From Pectobacterium parmentieri (GTDB lineage: Bacteria; Pseudomonadota; Gammaproteobacteria; Enterobacterales; Enterobacteriaceae): a stretch of DNA of 64,000 nucleotides. This document shows, piece after piece, positions 52,071-61,575 of this stretch (position 1 is its first letter; every line of letters starts with the position of its first letter). The notes under the pieces were generated by a model. The model was given only the letters and a program-made list of their open reading frames with translations, searched no databases and was not told where the DNA came from. The stretch spans positions 4,464,001-4,528,000 of the forward strand of contig NZ_CP015749.1 of the NCBI RefSeq assembly GCF_001742145.1, written 5' to 3'. Made by a program: the position numbers and the translations under genes.

Positions 52071-53158
52071 CGACACTGATTCATGTATTGGGATCTGATA
52101 TCCCGCATCATAACCAGACCGTTTTACGTTTTTTTAACGACGTACTGGCGACGGAACTCCCCGAACAGCAGATTCGGCATTTTATCGTCGCGTCCCACGA
52201 CGGCATTTCGCCAGCCGATTTTCCTGCATTGCGTATCGAAACCTGCGTGGATAAAAAAACGCTGGCTGAGGCGGTTATCGCCAGAGCAAAATCGAACCGC
52301 AAGATGCGCTTTTTCCTGCATGGGCAGTTTAACCCCACGCTGTGGCTGGCGTTGCTGAGTGGGAAAATCAAACCTGAGCAGGTTTACTGGCATGTTTGGG
52401 GCGCGGATTTGTATGAAGAAGCAAGCGGCCTGAAATACCGCCTGTTTTACCTGCTGCGGCGTATGGCGCAGAAGCGCGTCGGGCACGTGTTTGCCACGCG
52501 TGGCGATCTGGCGTGGTATCAGCCGCGAGCTCCTCGCGTGCCGGCGTCACTGTTGTACTTCCCAACGCGGATGAATCCGTCTCTAACGGGTATGCAGGTG
52601 GATAAGCCGCTGGCTGGGCCGATGACGATTCTGGTCGGCAACTCTGGCGATCGCACGAATCGTCATCAGGAAGCGTTGCAGGCGATTCACAAACAGTTTG
52701 GGAGCAATGTGCGGGTTATTGTGCCAATGGGCTACCCTGCCAATAACGCATCCTACATCGCACAGGTGGAAAAGGACGGTTTGGCGCTGTTCGGCGTGAA
52801 AAATTTCCAACTGCTGAAAGACCAACTCGCGTTTGATGATTATCTCAACATGCTGCGTACCTGTGATTTGGGCTATTTTATTTTCGATCGCCAGCAGGGG
52901 ATCGGGACGCTATGTCTGCTGATTCAGTTTGGCGTGCCGTTCGTGATTAGTCGGCAAAATCCGTTCTGGCAGGATTTGACGGAACAAGGTCTACCCGTGC
53001 TGTTTTACGGTGACCAACTGGATGAAGCGTTGGTGCGTGAGGCTCAGCGACAACTGGCATCGGTAGATAAACACCAGATCGCGTTCTTCAATCCCAATTA
53101 TCTGCAAGGCTGGCGGGATGCGCTGGCGTTGGCGTTGGCGGTGGGAGAACCGATATGA
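52067..53158 (+). CDS. wecF: TDP-Fuc4NAc:lipid II transferase WecF (RffT)
   Basis: WecF adds the third sugar, Fuc4NAc, completing the ECA trisaccharide lipid III. It has 363 residues (E. coli 359) and belongs to glycosyltransferase family 56. [24 protein letters not shown] at the N-terminus and [15 protein letters not shown] near residue 105 are recognisable. It is joined to its neighbours by ATGA overlaps on both sides. Confidence 0.93.
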   Translation: MTTLIHVLGSDIPHHNQTVLRFFNDVLATELPEQQIRHFIVASHDGISPADFPALRIETCVDKKTLAEAVIARAKSNRKMRFFLHGQFNPTLWLALLSGKIKPEQVYWHVWGADLYEEASGLKYRLFYLLRRMAQKRVGHVFATRGDLAWYQPRAPRVPASLLYFPTRMNPSLTGMQVDKPLAGPMTILVGNSGDRTNRHQEALQAIHKQFGSNVRVIVPMGYPANNASYIAQVEKDGLALFGVKNFQLLKDQLAFDDYLNMLRTCDLGYFIFDRQQGIGTLCLLIQFGVPFVISRQNPFWQDLTEQGLPVLFYGDQLDEALVREAQRQLASVDKHQIAFFNPNYLQGWRDALALALAVGEPI

Positions 53159-54546
53159 CGCTGGGGCAATTTGGTGGGCTATTTGCTGTCTACTTGGTTT
53201 CAGTCATCTTTATCCTTAGCCTGACCTGGATGGAGTTTAGGCGAGTGCGTTTTAATTTTAACGTACTGTTTTCTCTGCTCTATTTATTGACGTTCTATTT
53301 TGGTTTTCCGTTTACCTGTGTACTGGCGTTCCGGTTTGGCGTTGACGTCGTCCCCGTGCAGTACCTGCTTCAGGCGATGCTGTCCGCAACGGCGTTTTAT
53401 GCGATCTACTACGTCAGCTATAAAACGCGATTACGCCAGAAAACCGCCGCGCCGCGTGCGCCACTTCTGACGGTGAATCGGGTTGAAGCCAACTTGACCT
53501 GGCTGCTGCTGGCGTTGATCGCGGTAGTGACCGTCGGTATTTTCTTTCTCAACAACGGTTTCCTACTGTTTAAGCTGCGTACTTACAGCCAGATATTTTC
53601 CAGCGATGTGTCTGGCGTGGCGTTGAAACGCTTTTTCTACTTCTTCATTCCGGCAATGCTGGTGGTCTATTTTCTGCGTCAGACGCAGCGTGCGTGGCTA
53701 GTGTTCCTCATTGGAACGGTTGCCTTCGGGATGCTGACGTATGTGATTGTCGGCGGCACGCGCGCGAATGTGATCATCGCCTTCGCTCTGTTTCTGTTTA
53801 TTGGAATCGTGCGCGGCTGGATTACGCTCTGGATGCTAGTCGCGGCTGGCGTGTTTGGGATTGTCGGGATGTTCTGGCTAGCGCTGAAGCGCTATGGGCT
53901 GGATGTCAGCGGCGATTACGCCTTTTATACTTTCCTCTATTTAACTCGTGACACCTTCTCGCCTTGGGAGAATCTGGCGCTGCTGTGGCAGAACTATGAC
54001 AAAATTGAATTTCAGGGACTGGCCCCCATCGCCCGTGATTTCTACGTCTTTATTCCCTCCTGGCTATGGCCCGATCGTCCGAATCTGGTGTTAAACAGCG
54101 CCAACTATTTCACCTGGGAGGTGCTGAATAACCACTCTGGGCTGGCGATATCCCCCACGCTGTTGGGTTCGCTGGTGGTGATGGGAGGCGTGCTGTTTAT
54201 CCCGCTGGGGGCGGTTGCGGTAGGGCTGGTTATCAAGTGGTTTGACTGGGTGTATGAGCTAGGGAAGAACGATAGCAATCGCTACAAGGCTGCTATTTTA
54301 CAGGCGTTCTGCTTCGGTGCCGTATTCAATATCATTGTGCTGGCACGTGAAGGCGTCGATGCCTTCGTTTCACGCGTGGTGTTTTTCTGTCTGGTATTTG
54401 GGCTGTGCTTGCTTGTAGCGAAGTTGCTTTACTGGCTGCTGGAAAGTGCCGGGCTCATCCGACAGCGTCTGGTGCGCATGCGTGCCACGCCGCTAGCATC
54501 CACACCCAGCACTGTACAGGATCCTGTGATAAAGGAGCAGATATGA
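53155..54546 (+). CDS. wzyE: ECA polymerase WzyE
   Basis: WzyE joins the ECA trisaccharides in the periplasm. The 463-residue protein (E. coli 450) has about eleven membrane segments and a large periplasmic loop with [15 protein letters not shown] near residue 200 and [23 protein letters not shown] near 300. It starts with an ATGA overlap with wecF and ends with one with wecG. The extra length is mainly a C-terminal tail ([15 protein letters not shown]). Confidence 0.93.
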   Translation: MTLGQFGGLFAVYLVSVIFILSLTWMEFRRVRFNFNVLFSLLYLLTFYFGFPFTCVLAFRFGVDVVPVQYLLQAMLSATAFYAIYYVSYKTRLRQKTAAPRAPLLTVNRVEANLTWLLLALIAVVTVGIFFLNNGFLLFKLRTYSQIFSSDVSGVALKRFFYFFIPAMLVVYFLRQTQRAWLVFLIGTVAFGMLTYVIVGGTRANVIIAFALFLFIGIVRGWITLWMLVAAGVFGIVGMFWLALKRYGLDVSGDYAFYTFLYLTRDTFSPWENLALLWQNYDKIEFQGLAPIARDFYVFIPSWLWPDRPNLVLNSANYFTWEVLNNHSGLAISPTLLGSLVVMGGVLFIPLGAVAVGLVIKWFDWVYELGKNDSNRYKAAILQAFCFGAVFNIIVLAREGVDAFVSRVVFFCLVFGLCLLVAKLLYWLLESAGLIRQRLVRMRATPLASTPSTVQDPVIKEQI

Positions 54547-55292
54547 CCGCGTTGAAAACCCCAGAGACCATTCCTTTGTATGCTATCCGTGGTTTGTCCA
54601 TTCACGGTTTTCGCAATAAGGCGCAGTTTATTGATTACCTGTTTGCAGGGGAGCGGGTTGAAACGGGGACGCTTGTCGCGATTAACGCCGAGAAAGTGCT
54701 CACGGCGGAAAAAGATGTGGCGCTGCGAACGCTGCTCGATCGCGCAGAATATAAGTATGCGGACGGTATTAGCATTGTGCGTTCAATACGGCGCAAATAT
54801 CCACAGGCTGACGTCACACGGATTGCGGGTGCAGACCTGTGGGAAGCGCTGATGGAGCGGGCGGGCAAGCAGGGAACGCCGGTTTTTCTGGTGGGCGGCA
54901 AATCTGATGTGCTGGCACAAACGGAAGTGAAACTGCGGGCGCAGTGGAACGTGAATATTGTCGGCAGTCAGGACGGCTATTTTACGCCAGAGCAGCGCGA
55001 TGCCCTGTTCGAACGTATCCGCGCCAGCGGTGCGCAAATTGTTACTGTCGCGATGGGATCGCCACGGCAGGAAATCCTGATGCGCGACTGTCGTCACCAC
55101 TATCCTGATGCGCTATATATGGGCGTCGGTGGAACATATGATGTCTTTACCGGGCATGTGAAACGCGCCCCGCTCGTGTGGCAAAACCTAGGGCTGGAAT
55201 GGTTGTATCGCTTGCTGTCCCAGCCGAGCCGTATTTTTCGGCAGTTTAAGCTGTTGAAATATGTCGCCTATCACTATAGTGGTCGCCTGTAA
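54543..55292 (+). CDS. wecG: UDP-ManNAcA transferase WecG (RffM)
   Basis: WecG adds ManNAcA to lipid I, giving lipid II of ECA synthesis. The 249-residue product (E. coli 246) belongs to the WecG/TagA glycosyltransferase family 26. Recognisable parts are [12 protein letters not shown] near residue 43, [15 protein letters not shown] near 72 and [22 protein letters not shown] sequence near 200. ATG 54543 overlaps the wzyE stop; a longer frame runs back to 54405 inside wzyE. Last gene of the ECA operon. Confidence 0.94.
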   Translation: MTALKTPETIPLYAIRGLSIHGFRNKAQFIDYLFAGERVETGTLVAINAEKVLTAEKDVALRTLLDRAEYKYADGISIVRSIRRKYPQADVTRIAGADLWEALMERAGKQGTPVFLVGGKSDVLAQTEVKLRAQWNVNIVGSQDGYFTPEQRDALFERIRASGAQIVTVAMGSPRQEILMRDCRHHYPDALYMGVGGTYDVFTGHVKRAPLVWQNLGLEWLYRLLSQPSRIFRQFKLLKYVAYHYSGRL

Positions 55293-55302
55293 ATTCATTG
55301 AA

Positions 55303-55327
55303 TTGGCGCGTTAAACGCGCCAACCTT
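55303..55327 (+). terminator. Hairpin after the wec operon
   Basis: TTGGCGCG and CGCGCCAA form a perfect 8-bp stem around TTAAA, followed by CCTTT. A good stem with a weak T-tract, probably the operon terminator. Confidence 0.75.
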
Positions 55328-55591
55328 TCCTCACCGCCTTTCTCTACAGTAGATAACCCTAATTTTTCATTCCTATTCGACTTCAATTGTCTGTTTGCCA
55401 AACAATCCGAAAGACAGAATTCTATCTTTGACGTATTCGTCGTCCCTGATGTGTTATTCAAGCTCACATTACGGTATTTTCATGGCCGCCATTTAAGGCG
55501 AGGACACAATCTTTCTAACAGATAGCATTTCTGAAATAAGAACAATAACCGGCAGCAGTCGGGATAAGCACAACATAAAGACAGAGGATAT
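55328..55591 (+). promoter_or_regulatory. yifK upstream region
   Basis: A 264-base stretch, A/T rich, without a gene. It should hold the yifK promoter. Just before the AGAGG ribosome site lies GCACAACATAAAG. In Salmonella the yifK mRNA is bound by the small RNA GcvB at CA-rich sequence, and this may be an equivalent. No clear -35/-10 pair was chosen. Confidence 0.4.
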
Positions 55592-56980
55592 ATGGCAGAA
55601 GATGTAAAGCAGGAAAAACTCCATAGAGGGTTGGAAGCCCGACATATTGAGCTAATTGCGCTGGGCGGCACAATTGGCGTCGGGCTGTTTATGGGCGCGG
55701 CCAGTGCGTTGAAGTGGGCAGGACCATCAGTCTTGTTGGCCTATATTGTTGCCGGGATTTTCGTTTTCTTCATCATGCGCTCAATGGGCGAGATGCTCTA
55801 TCTGGAGCCGGTAGCAGGATCGTTTGCCGTCTACGCACATAAATATATGCACCCCTTCTTCGGTTATCTCACCGCGTGGGGCTATTGGTTTATGTGGATG
55901 GCGGTCGGGATTTCGGAAATTACCGCTATTGGCGTATATGTTCAGTATTGGTTCCCCGACTTGCCACAGTGGATACCGGCCATCGCTGCGGTAGCACTCG
56001 TCGCGGGCGCAAACCTTGCTGCCGTAAGGTTGTATGGCGAAATCGAATTCTGGTTCGCGATGATTAAAATCACCACCATCGTCGTGATGATATTAGTCGG
56101 CGTCGGTATTATCTTCTTCGGATTCGGTAACCACGGTCAGGCGACCGGATTCAGTAACCTGACCGAACACGGCGGCTTCCTCGCGGGAGGCTGGAAAGGT
56201 CTGCTGTTTGCACTCTGTCTGGTGGTGGCGTCCTATCAGGGGGTTGAGCTGGTAGGTATTACGGCAGGAGAGGCGAAAAATCCGCAGGTGACGCTGAAGC
56301 GCGCTATCAATAACATTTTGTGGCGCATCCTGATTTTCTATGTGGGCGCGATCTTCGTTATCGTCACGATTTTTCCTTGGAATGAAATTGGTACGTCCGG
56401 CAGCCCGTTTGTGCTGACGTTTGCCAAAATCGGTATTGTGGCAGCGGCAGGCATCATCAACTTTGTGGTACTGACGGCTGCGCTGTCCGGCTGTAACAGC
56501 GGTATGTATAGCTGTGGTCGGATGCTGTATTCGCTGGCTAACAACCGCCAACTTCCTGCCTGGCTAGGTAAAGTGACGGCCAGCGGTGTGCCGGCGGCAG
56601 GCGTCATGGTTTCTATTCTTTGTCTGGTGGCTGGGTCACTCTTGAATTACGTCATCCCTAACCCGGAAAAAGTGTTTGTTTATGTTTATAGCGCCAGCGT
56701 GCTGCCGGGCATGGTGCCGTGGTTTGTGGTGTTGATCAGCCAACTGCGTTTTCGTGAGCAGCATCGTGCTGCGCTGGTCGCACATCCGTTTAAATCGATA
56801 CTGTTCCCGTGGGTAAACTACCTGACGATGGCATTTTTGCTGTGTGTGCTGGTGGGAATGTATATAAATATAGACACACGGATGTCTTTATTGGTTGGTA
56901 TCGCCTTTTTAGCTGTAGTCAGCCTGTGCTATTTCGTGCTGGGATTGGGCAAAAAAACGTCGCTGGCACGGGGTAAATAG
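55592..56980 (+). CDS. yifK: Amino-acid permease YifK (threonine/serine type)
   Basis: A 462-residue inner-membrane transporter of the amino acid permease (AAT) family with 12 membrane segments (E. coli YifK 461). The family N-terminus [29 protein letters not shown] at residues 9-37 includes the substrate backbone-binding GTIGxGLF loop. E. coli YifK takes up threonine and probably serine. In enterobacteria it is under Lrp and GcvB control. It sits between the wec operon and the argX tRNA cluster, as in E. coli. Confidence 0.93.
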   Translation: MAEDVKQEKLHRGLEARHIELIALGGTIGVGLFMGAASALKWAGPSVLLAYIVAGIFVFFIMRSMGEMLYLEPVAGSFAVYAHKYMHPFFGYLTAWGYWFMWMAVGISEITAIGVYVQYWFPDLPQWIPAIAAVALVAGANLAAVRLYGEIEFWFAMIKITTIVVMILVGVGIIFFGFGNHGQATGFSNLTEHGGFLAGGWKGLLFALCLVVASYQGVELVGITAGEAKNPQVTLKRAINNILWRILIFYVGAIFVIVTIFPWNEIGTSGSPFVLTFAKIGIVAAAGIINFVVLTAALSGCNSGMYSCGRMLYSLANNRQLPAWLGKVTASGVPAAGVMVSILCLVAGSLLNYVIPNPEKVFVYVYSASVLPGMVPWFVVLISQLRFREQHRAALVAHPFKSILFPWVNYLTMAFLLCVLVGMYINIDTRMSLLVGIAFLAVVSLCYFVLGLGKKTSLARGK

Positions 56981-57072
56981 TCGTGTTTGGGGGCGGGAAG
57001 CGCGGATTTGTACGTTATTTAGCTTGAAATGAACAAAGCATAAGCAAACGCATCATTTCGATAAAAAAGCAC

Positions 57073-57101
57073 TAGACAGTCAGTCGCTAAGTCCGTAATA
57101 T
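57073..57101 (+). promoter_or_regulatory. Promoter of the tRNA cluster
   Basis: TAGACA (57073-57078), 17-base spacer, TAATAT (57096-57101), followed by a GC-rich discriminator CCCGTCCCGC, as in stringently controlled stable RNA promoters. It is 21 bases before tRNA-Arg. Confidence 0.75.
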
Positions 57102-57122
57102 CCCGTCCCGCAACGGCGCTAA

Positions 57123-57199
<77 letters not shown>

Positions 57200-57316
57200 T
57201 TATATTGTGTAAACGAGTATGTTGTGTGCAAGAGCTGCGGTGGTACACTTACCTTCGTAAAGAAAGTATCCCGTAAAAAGGAAGTGCCGCGTAATAAGAT
57301 GTAAAATGTGGTGATG

Positions 57317-57392
57317 GTGGCTATAGCTCAGTTGGTAGAGCCCTGGATTGTGATTCCAGTTGTCGTGGGTTCGAGTCCCATTAGCCACCCCA
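57317..57392 (+). tRNA. hisR: tRNA-His (GTG)
   Basis: A 76-base cloverleaf with anticodon GTG (loop TTGTGAT), T-loop GTTCGAGTC and CCA end. The G at 57316 is the encoded G-1 needed by histidyl-tRNA synthetase; counting it gives 77 bases. Confidence 0.97.
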
Positions 57393-57444
57393 GATTTAGC
57401 AGTAAATTAGCGATTTTTCGTTAATAAAAAAGTTTGTGAGTTAT

Positions 57445-57531
57445 GCGAAGGTGGCGGAATTGGTAGACGCGCTAGCTTCAGGTGTTAGTGTTCTTACGGA
57501 CGTGAGGGTTCAAGTCCCTCTCTTCGCACCA
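57445..57531 (+). tRNA. leuT: tRNA-Leu (CAG)
   Basis: An 87-base class II tRNA with a long variable arm, anticodon CAG (loop TTCAGGT), T-loop GTTCAAGTC and CCA end. Reads CUG, the main Leu codon. Confidence 0.97.
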
Positions 57532-57574
57532 CGCACAAACGAGAACATCAGTGATGTTCAATAAGCAGTACATT

Positions 57575-57651
57575 CGGCGAGTAGCGCAGCTTGGTAGCGC
57601 AACTGGTTTGGGACCAGTGGGTCGGAGGTTCGAATCCTCTCTCGCCGACCA
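57575..57651 (+). tRNA. proM: tRNA-Pro (TGG)
   Basis: A 77-base cloverleaf with anticodon TGG (loop TTTGGGA), T-loop GTTCGAATC and CCA end. Last gene of the cluster, followed at once by the terminator. Confidence 0.97.
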
Positions 57652-57660
57652 ATTACAAAA

Positions 57661-57688
57661 AAAGCACATCGAAAGATGTGCTTTTTTT
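57661..57688 (+). terminator. tRNA cluster terminator
   Basis: AAAGCACATC-GAAA-GATGTGCTTT, then more T. Strong Rho-independent terminator. Confidence 0.95.
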
Positions 57689-57824
57689 CGTCTGAAAATC
57701 ATGTAACGACGATAAACCCTGATTTTTTATTTAATTTTAATACGGGTAGAGTGCGGATATGAAAGGTTGCTCGTCCGCACTTTGATTTTTACAGATAGAC
57801 TGGATTTGTACCGATAGGCTGTTT

Positions 57825-58634
57825 TTATTTAGCTTTGGATCCATGCCCCAGCACATCATCGCTACCGAAATACTTTTCAGCCAGCTCGTTCAACTGATGG
57901 TTGCTTCTCAATGTGTCGAGCTTTTCGTTAAAAGCAGCGAGCAGGGTGTCGCCTTTTGGATTTTTCGCAAACGGAAAACTAACGATTTCATGAGATAACG
58001 GCTCCCCAACCAACTTGAGTGGCAGTTTATGTTTGTTGATTTCGGCTAGCAGAATTGGGCGTGAATTGACATAGCCCTGTACGCGGTTACTGATGACATC
58101 ATTGACTGCGCCATCCCGGGTCTCGTAGGTTCTAATGGTAATATTGTTTTTGGGAAAAGCGTTACGCAGGTTTGTGACGTGTGTAGAGCCTAGAACCCCA
58201 GCAATCGTTTTTCCGTCCAGATCGGATAAAGACTGGATATCGTCATTTTTTATACTTGTGACGACCTGTGAAGCATAAGTGAGGTAGTCTTTAGAAAAAT
58301 TGTATTTTTTCTGACGAGCCTCGGTTTGGACGAAATTATTCGCGATAGTATCAAGTTTTCCTGCCTCTAACTGCCCCAGTAAGCCGCTGAAGTCCGATGT
58401 TGTCCACTCGACCTTATAGCCCAGTTCATTCGCTATTTTTTCAGCGACTTCTACATCATAGCCAACGAGTTTACCGTTTTCTTTATAAGAACCAGGAAAA
58501 CTTTGTCCGGTAGTACCAATGCGTAAAACCTGTGGCTGGTCTGTAGTGGTCGTATTATCACACCCAGCTACGACGACGGCGATCCCTGCTGCGAGCAAGA
58601 GTGTTTTAGGTTTAATAAAGAAACGTGTTTGCAT
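57825..58634 (-). CDS. YxeM-like amino-acid ABC transporter binding lipoprotein, orphan copy
   Basis: A 269-residue lipoprotein: signal peptide with the lipobox VAGC (Cys25), then a type 3 periplasmic binding fold (SBP_bac_3). RIGTTGQSFPGSYKENGKLVGYDVEVAEK and the later GKTIAGVLGSTHVTNLR closely follow the protein at 63489 and B. subtilis YxeM. There is no permease or ATPase beside it. Inference: it delivers a related amino acid, possibly to the same permease as the 63489 protein. Divergent from the dehydrogenase gene. Confidence 0.85.
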   Translation of the reverse strand: MQTRFFIKPKTLLLAAGIAVVVAGCDNTTTTDQPQVLRIGTTGQSFPGSYKENGKLVGYDVEVAEKIANELGYKVEWTTSDFSGLLGQLEAGKLDTIANNFVQTEARQKKYNFSKDYLTYASQVVTSIKNDDIQSLSDLDGKTIAGVLGSTHVTNLRNAFPKNNITIRTYETRDGAVNDVISNRVQGYVNSRPILLAEINKHKLPLKLVGEPLSHEIVSFPFAKNPKGDTLLAAFNEKLDTLRSNHQLNELAEKYFGSDDVLGHGSKAK

Positions 58635-58887
58635 GGTGGATTCCTATTCCCTAGTGTAATGGTTATATCAGTTTGGGTTTTAATATAATTATTTGATAGA
58701 TATAGATTTAAGAACCTAAACTGAACTATATCACTGCGAAAAATGAGTGGCTTATATCGTAATGCTATAATTTATTCTCTTTACTCCAGTTACAAATTTC
58801 ATCGGGATTCTTAAACTGATAAACCAATCTGTGGGCCTTCCTCATGATTATGAAAGAATGGCAACGGCCAGTTAAAAAGGAATTCTT

Positions 58888-59964
58888 GTGTTATCTATAA
58901 AATCTCCCCTTGCTTATCATCATCAGGCTGATTTGTGCCGTCATATCGGTGAGCTAATTCGCTCGTTTAGTCAGAACATTGCGATTTTAACCAGCCCAAG
59001 AGCCTGGCAAGCGGTTGAGAATGAAGTGACTGGCAGCCTTAAGGACAGCGGAATTGCTTTTGATGTGCATTTCTTAACCGGAGAATGTACGCGTGAAAGT
59101 GTGGAATACCACCGCGAAAAAATTGCACGGAATAACATTCAGTTCGTCGTAGGGATTGGCGGCGGGCGTGTGCTGGATTGTGCTAAGGCGGTGGCAGACG
59201 GACTGGAAAATGGGCAGGTTGCCACACTACCAACGATAGCGGCTACCTGTGCTGCCTGGTCGCCAATTAGCATTCTTTATAATGATCACGGCGGGCATCA
59301 GGGGACTGTTGTGCTCAAACGGATGCCTGTCCTTGTCATGGTTGATAGTTCCGTTATTGCACGTAGCGACGCGCGTTATTTGAAAGCCGGGATCGTTGAC
59401 GCATTGGCGAAATGGTATGAATTTCAGCCGTACTTGATATCGTGTGGCGACAGCCTGGCATTGAGCCTCAAGATACAGGCTGCCACTTTTGCCCGTGACA
59501 TCTTTGAACAATGGGGAGAACAGGCGATACGCGATAACAAAAATCAGGAGGTGACGCCTGCGTTGCAGAAGGTTATTGACGCGGCGATTGCTGGCGCGGG
59601 ACTGGCTAACAGTATGAGGGATGAAAACCCTGCTCCGGGGGTTGCTCATGCTATTCATAACCGTTTGACCTATATCCCCGAGTTGCACGATTGGCTACAT
59701 GGTGAAAAAGTCGGATTCGGATTGCTAGTACAATCTCTTCTGGCTCACGACAGCGAGTGTGTTGATGACGATTTATTGAAGCAGTTATCTCGCTATGATA
59801 TGCCCTTATCGCTTCCGATAGCAGGAGATCAATATGAGGAAGCGGTGAAGCATATCGTGACACACTTTAAATTCCCTACTGACAGCGCGGCGTTGTTGCC
59901 GTTCTCTCTCTCTCCAGACGCACTGAGCCGCGCTCTTCTGGCGGTGGAAAATATGCACAGATAG
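58888..59964 (+). CDS. GldA/HcxA-like metal-dependent dehydrogenase
   Basis: A 358-residue soluble protein of the iron-containing alcohol dehydrogenase family (glycerol dehydrogenase type), most like E. coli HcxA (YbdH), which reduces 2-oxo acids such as oxobutyrate. NAD-binding GIGGGRVLDCAKAVAD is at residues 89-104, PTIAATCAAWSPIS at 115-128 is shared with HcxA, and the metal ligands are Asp171 (GIVDALAKWYE), His254 (GVAHAIHN) and His271 (WLHGEKVGFG). True substrate unknown. Divergent from the binding lipoprotein. Confidence 0.82.
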   Translation: MLSIKSPLAYHHQADLCRHIGELIRSFSQNIAILTSPRAWQAVENEVTGSLKDSGIAFDVHFLTGECTRESVEYHREKIARNNIQFVVGIGGGRVLDCAKAVADGLENGQVATLPTIAATCAAWSPISILYNDHGGHQGTVVLKRMPVLVMVDSSVIARSDARYLKAGIVDALAKWYEFQPYLISCGDSLALSLKIQAATFARDIFEQWGEQAIRDNKNQEVTPALQKVIDAAIAGAGLANSMRDENPAPGVAHAIHNRLTYIPELHDWLHGEKVGFGLLVQSLLAHDSECVDDDLLKQLSRYDMPLSLPIAGDQYEEAVKHIVTHFKFPTDSAALLPFSLSPDALSRALLAVENMHR

Positions 59965-60025
59965 CCATGCTGTCCTGCCGGATTCATCAACCCGACAGGA
60001 CGTTGTTTCCCTGCGTGGTAGTGCG

Positions 60026-61327
60026 TTATGGCGTGTAATGCACCGTTGCTAACGCACTGCTATCGATACTTTTTCGCATTGATTTTAGCGTGGTATCAAA
60101 AGGACACAGCGTGCCTTGCTCTGTCTGCTGGCAACCCTGGGATGTAAATTCTTCTTTCAGTAACGGTTGCTGCTCGCCCAACGGTGTCAGCGAACGGATC
60201 TGATCCAGCGATTGTGTTTGGAAATAAATACGCAAAAAACGTTGCTGAGTGGTGGCATCGCGCCAGCGCTCAAAGACCAGACTACCTGCGGGCGGGATGT
60301 TATCGGCGGTATCGCCGGGTAGCTGCCAGTGAAACTGCAATAGCGTGCGTAGATAGGCGATGTTGGTGTCGTGGGCGACATACAACAAGTAAGGTGCTGT
60401 CGGCGGCTCGCCTTGTGCGGTGTCCTGCGCTTCCTGTGTTCCCTGCGCCAGCGCCTGTGCGATTTGCTGCATCAATAGCGAGCCACCGCGCTGTGCGATA
60501 TAGGGAACATCATTGGTGACGTCGTATTTAGCCGTCATCGGGGCCATCAATGGGGTGAGATCCTGCGTGCTGCGGACATGACCGAAGGCAACCTGTGCCA
60601 GCGGCAGGTTTTCGCTATATTCCAGCAGGAAAACCTCGCTCATATTCGCCAGCGTATTCAGACCACTGATAGAAGTCGAACCATCTTTATCCTGTTTGAG
60701 CGCCCACGGTTTATCAAACACCGGACAGGGTTGGTCTGCTTCGCATACGACCTGCTTCAACAACGCGATAGTGGGCTTAAGACGTTGATAGGCGGTATCT
60801 AGATCGCCACCCATCGTTTTCAACATCTCGGCCTTTGCCCGTTCAGGGTCAAGCGTGCCAATTCCCATTTTATCCCCGTGGAACAACGGATCGTGTTTTT
60901 CATCCTCAATGGCATGTGTGGCAACACCGCAACCAGGAAACATGCCGTCCATATAAGCCTGTGCGGTTGCGCGAGTGCGTTGTAATGGGCTGGCAAGCAC
61001 ATAAATCTGTTGCTCCATCGGGCAACCTGAAGCGAACAGATGTTGTTGACGATAATATTCGCCCTCATAGCGGCCTTTGAGCACGGTGGCGGCATAGCCA
61101 TGTCCGGTTAATTCGCCATCCCGCGTGACCCACTGCGGCCATTGTCGTGCTGTGCCGGATTCTAACGCGGTTGTGTTGGATTCAGTCGGGGGGCGAACAC
61201 CATGGCGGCTGACTTCAACCACCTTCTCCAACTGGTAGCGATCCTGAGCCTGAGTAGAGAACGTTGAGATAATAGGTATGACAATCAATAAAATACGGAG
61301 CGTTCGCAATGTGTAGTGGGAAAGCAT
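60026..61327 (-). CDS. Periplasmic histidine acid phosphatase, AppA-type phytase
   Basis: A 433-residue protein with a signal peptide (hydrophobic residues 10-26, probable cleavage near 28). The catalytic motifs of branch 2 histidine phosphatases are both present: VSRHGVRPPT (Arg41, His42) and HDTN (319-322), with at least six cysteines for disulfides. It resembles phytases such as AppA and Klebsiella PhyK more than the glucose-1-phosphatase Agp, judging from the shared flanks. It should release phosphate from phytate or similar esters. Exact substrate is inference. Confidence 0.83.
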   Translation of the reverse strand: MLSHYTLRTLRILLIVIPIISTFSTQAQDRYQLEKVVEVSRHGVRPPTESNTTALESGTARQWPQWVTRDGELTGHGYAATVLKGRYEGEYYRQQHLFASGCPMEQQIYVLASPLQRTRATAQAYMDGMFPGCGVATHAIEDEKHDPLFHGDKMGIGTLDPERAKAEMLKTMGGDLDTAYQRLKPTIALLKQVVCEADQPCPVFDKPWALKQDKDGSTSISGLNTLANMSEVFLLEYSENLPLAQVAFGHVRSTQDLTPLMAPMTAKYDVTNDVPYIAQRGGSLLMQQIAQALAQGTQEAQDTAQGEPPTAPYLLYVAHDTNIAYLRTLLQFHWQLPGDTADNIPPAGSLVFERWRDATTQQRFLRIYFQTQSLDQIRSLTPLGEQQPLLKEEFTSQGCQQTEQGTLCPFDTTLKSMRKSIDSSALATVHYTP

Positions 61328-61575
61328 GATAGTCCTTCGTCAGCAGTAATACGGGCAAGGAATTTCATTGTAGAGAAGGGAAAGTGACAAACGGGTTTCT
61401 CAGCCCAAGAGGGAGTGTTAGCGAACATGTCCAGATGCATACTTTGCAATCAAACTTTTAGATCTAAGATAGATCCGAAAGATATAAAGCGCATAATTTC
61501 CGCATGTTATATTTTTAAAAATTAAAAAGACGACATAAAACCCCGCCTGATAAATCCAACACTAACGAGTTAATT
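61328..61575 (+). promoter_or_regulatory. Upstream region of the lyase operon
   Basis: A 248-base A/T-rich gap between divergent genes. TTAGATCTAA (61458-61467) is a perfect palindrome near the middle. No convincing promoter was assigned. Confidence 0.35.
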
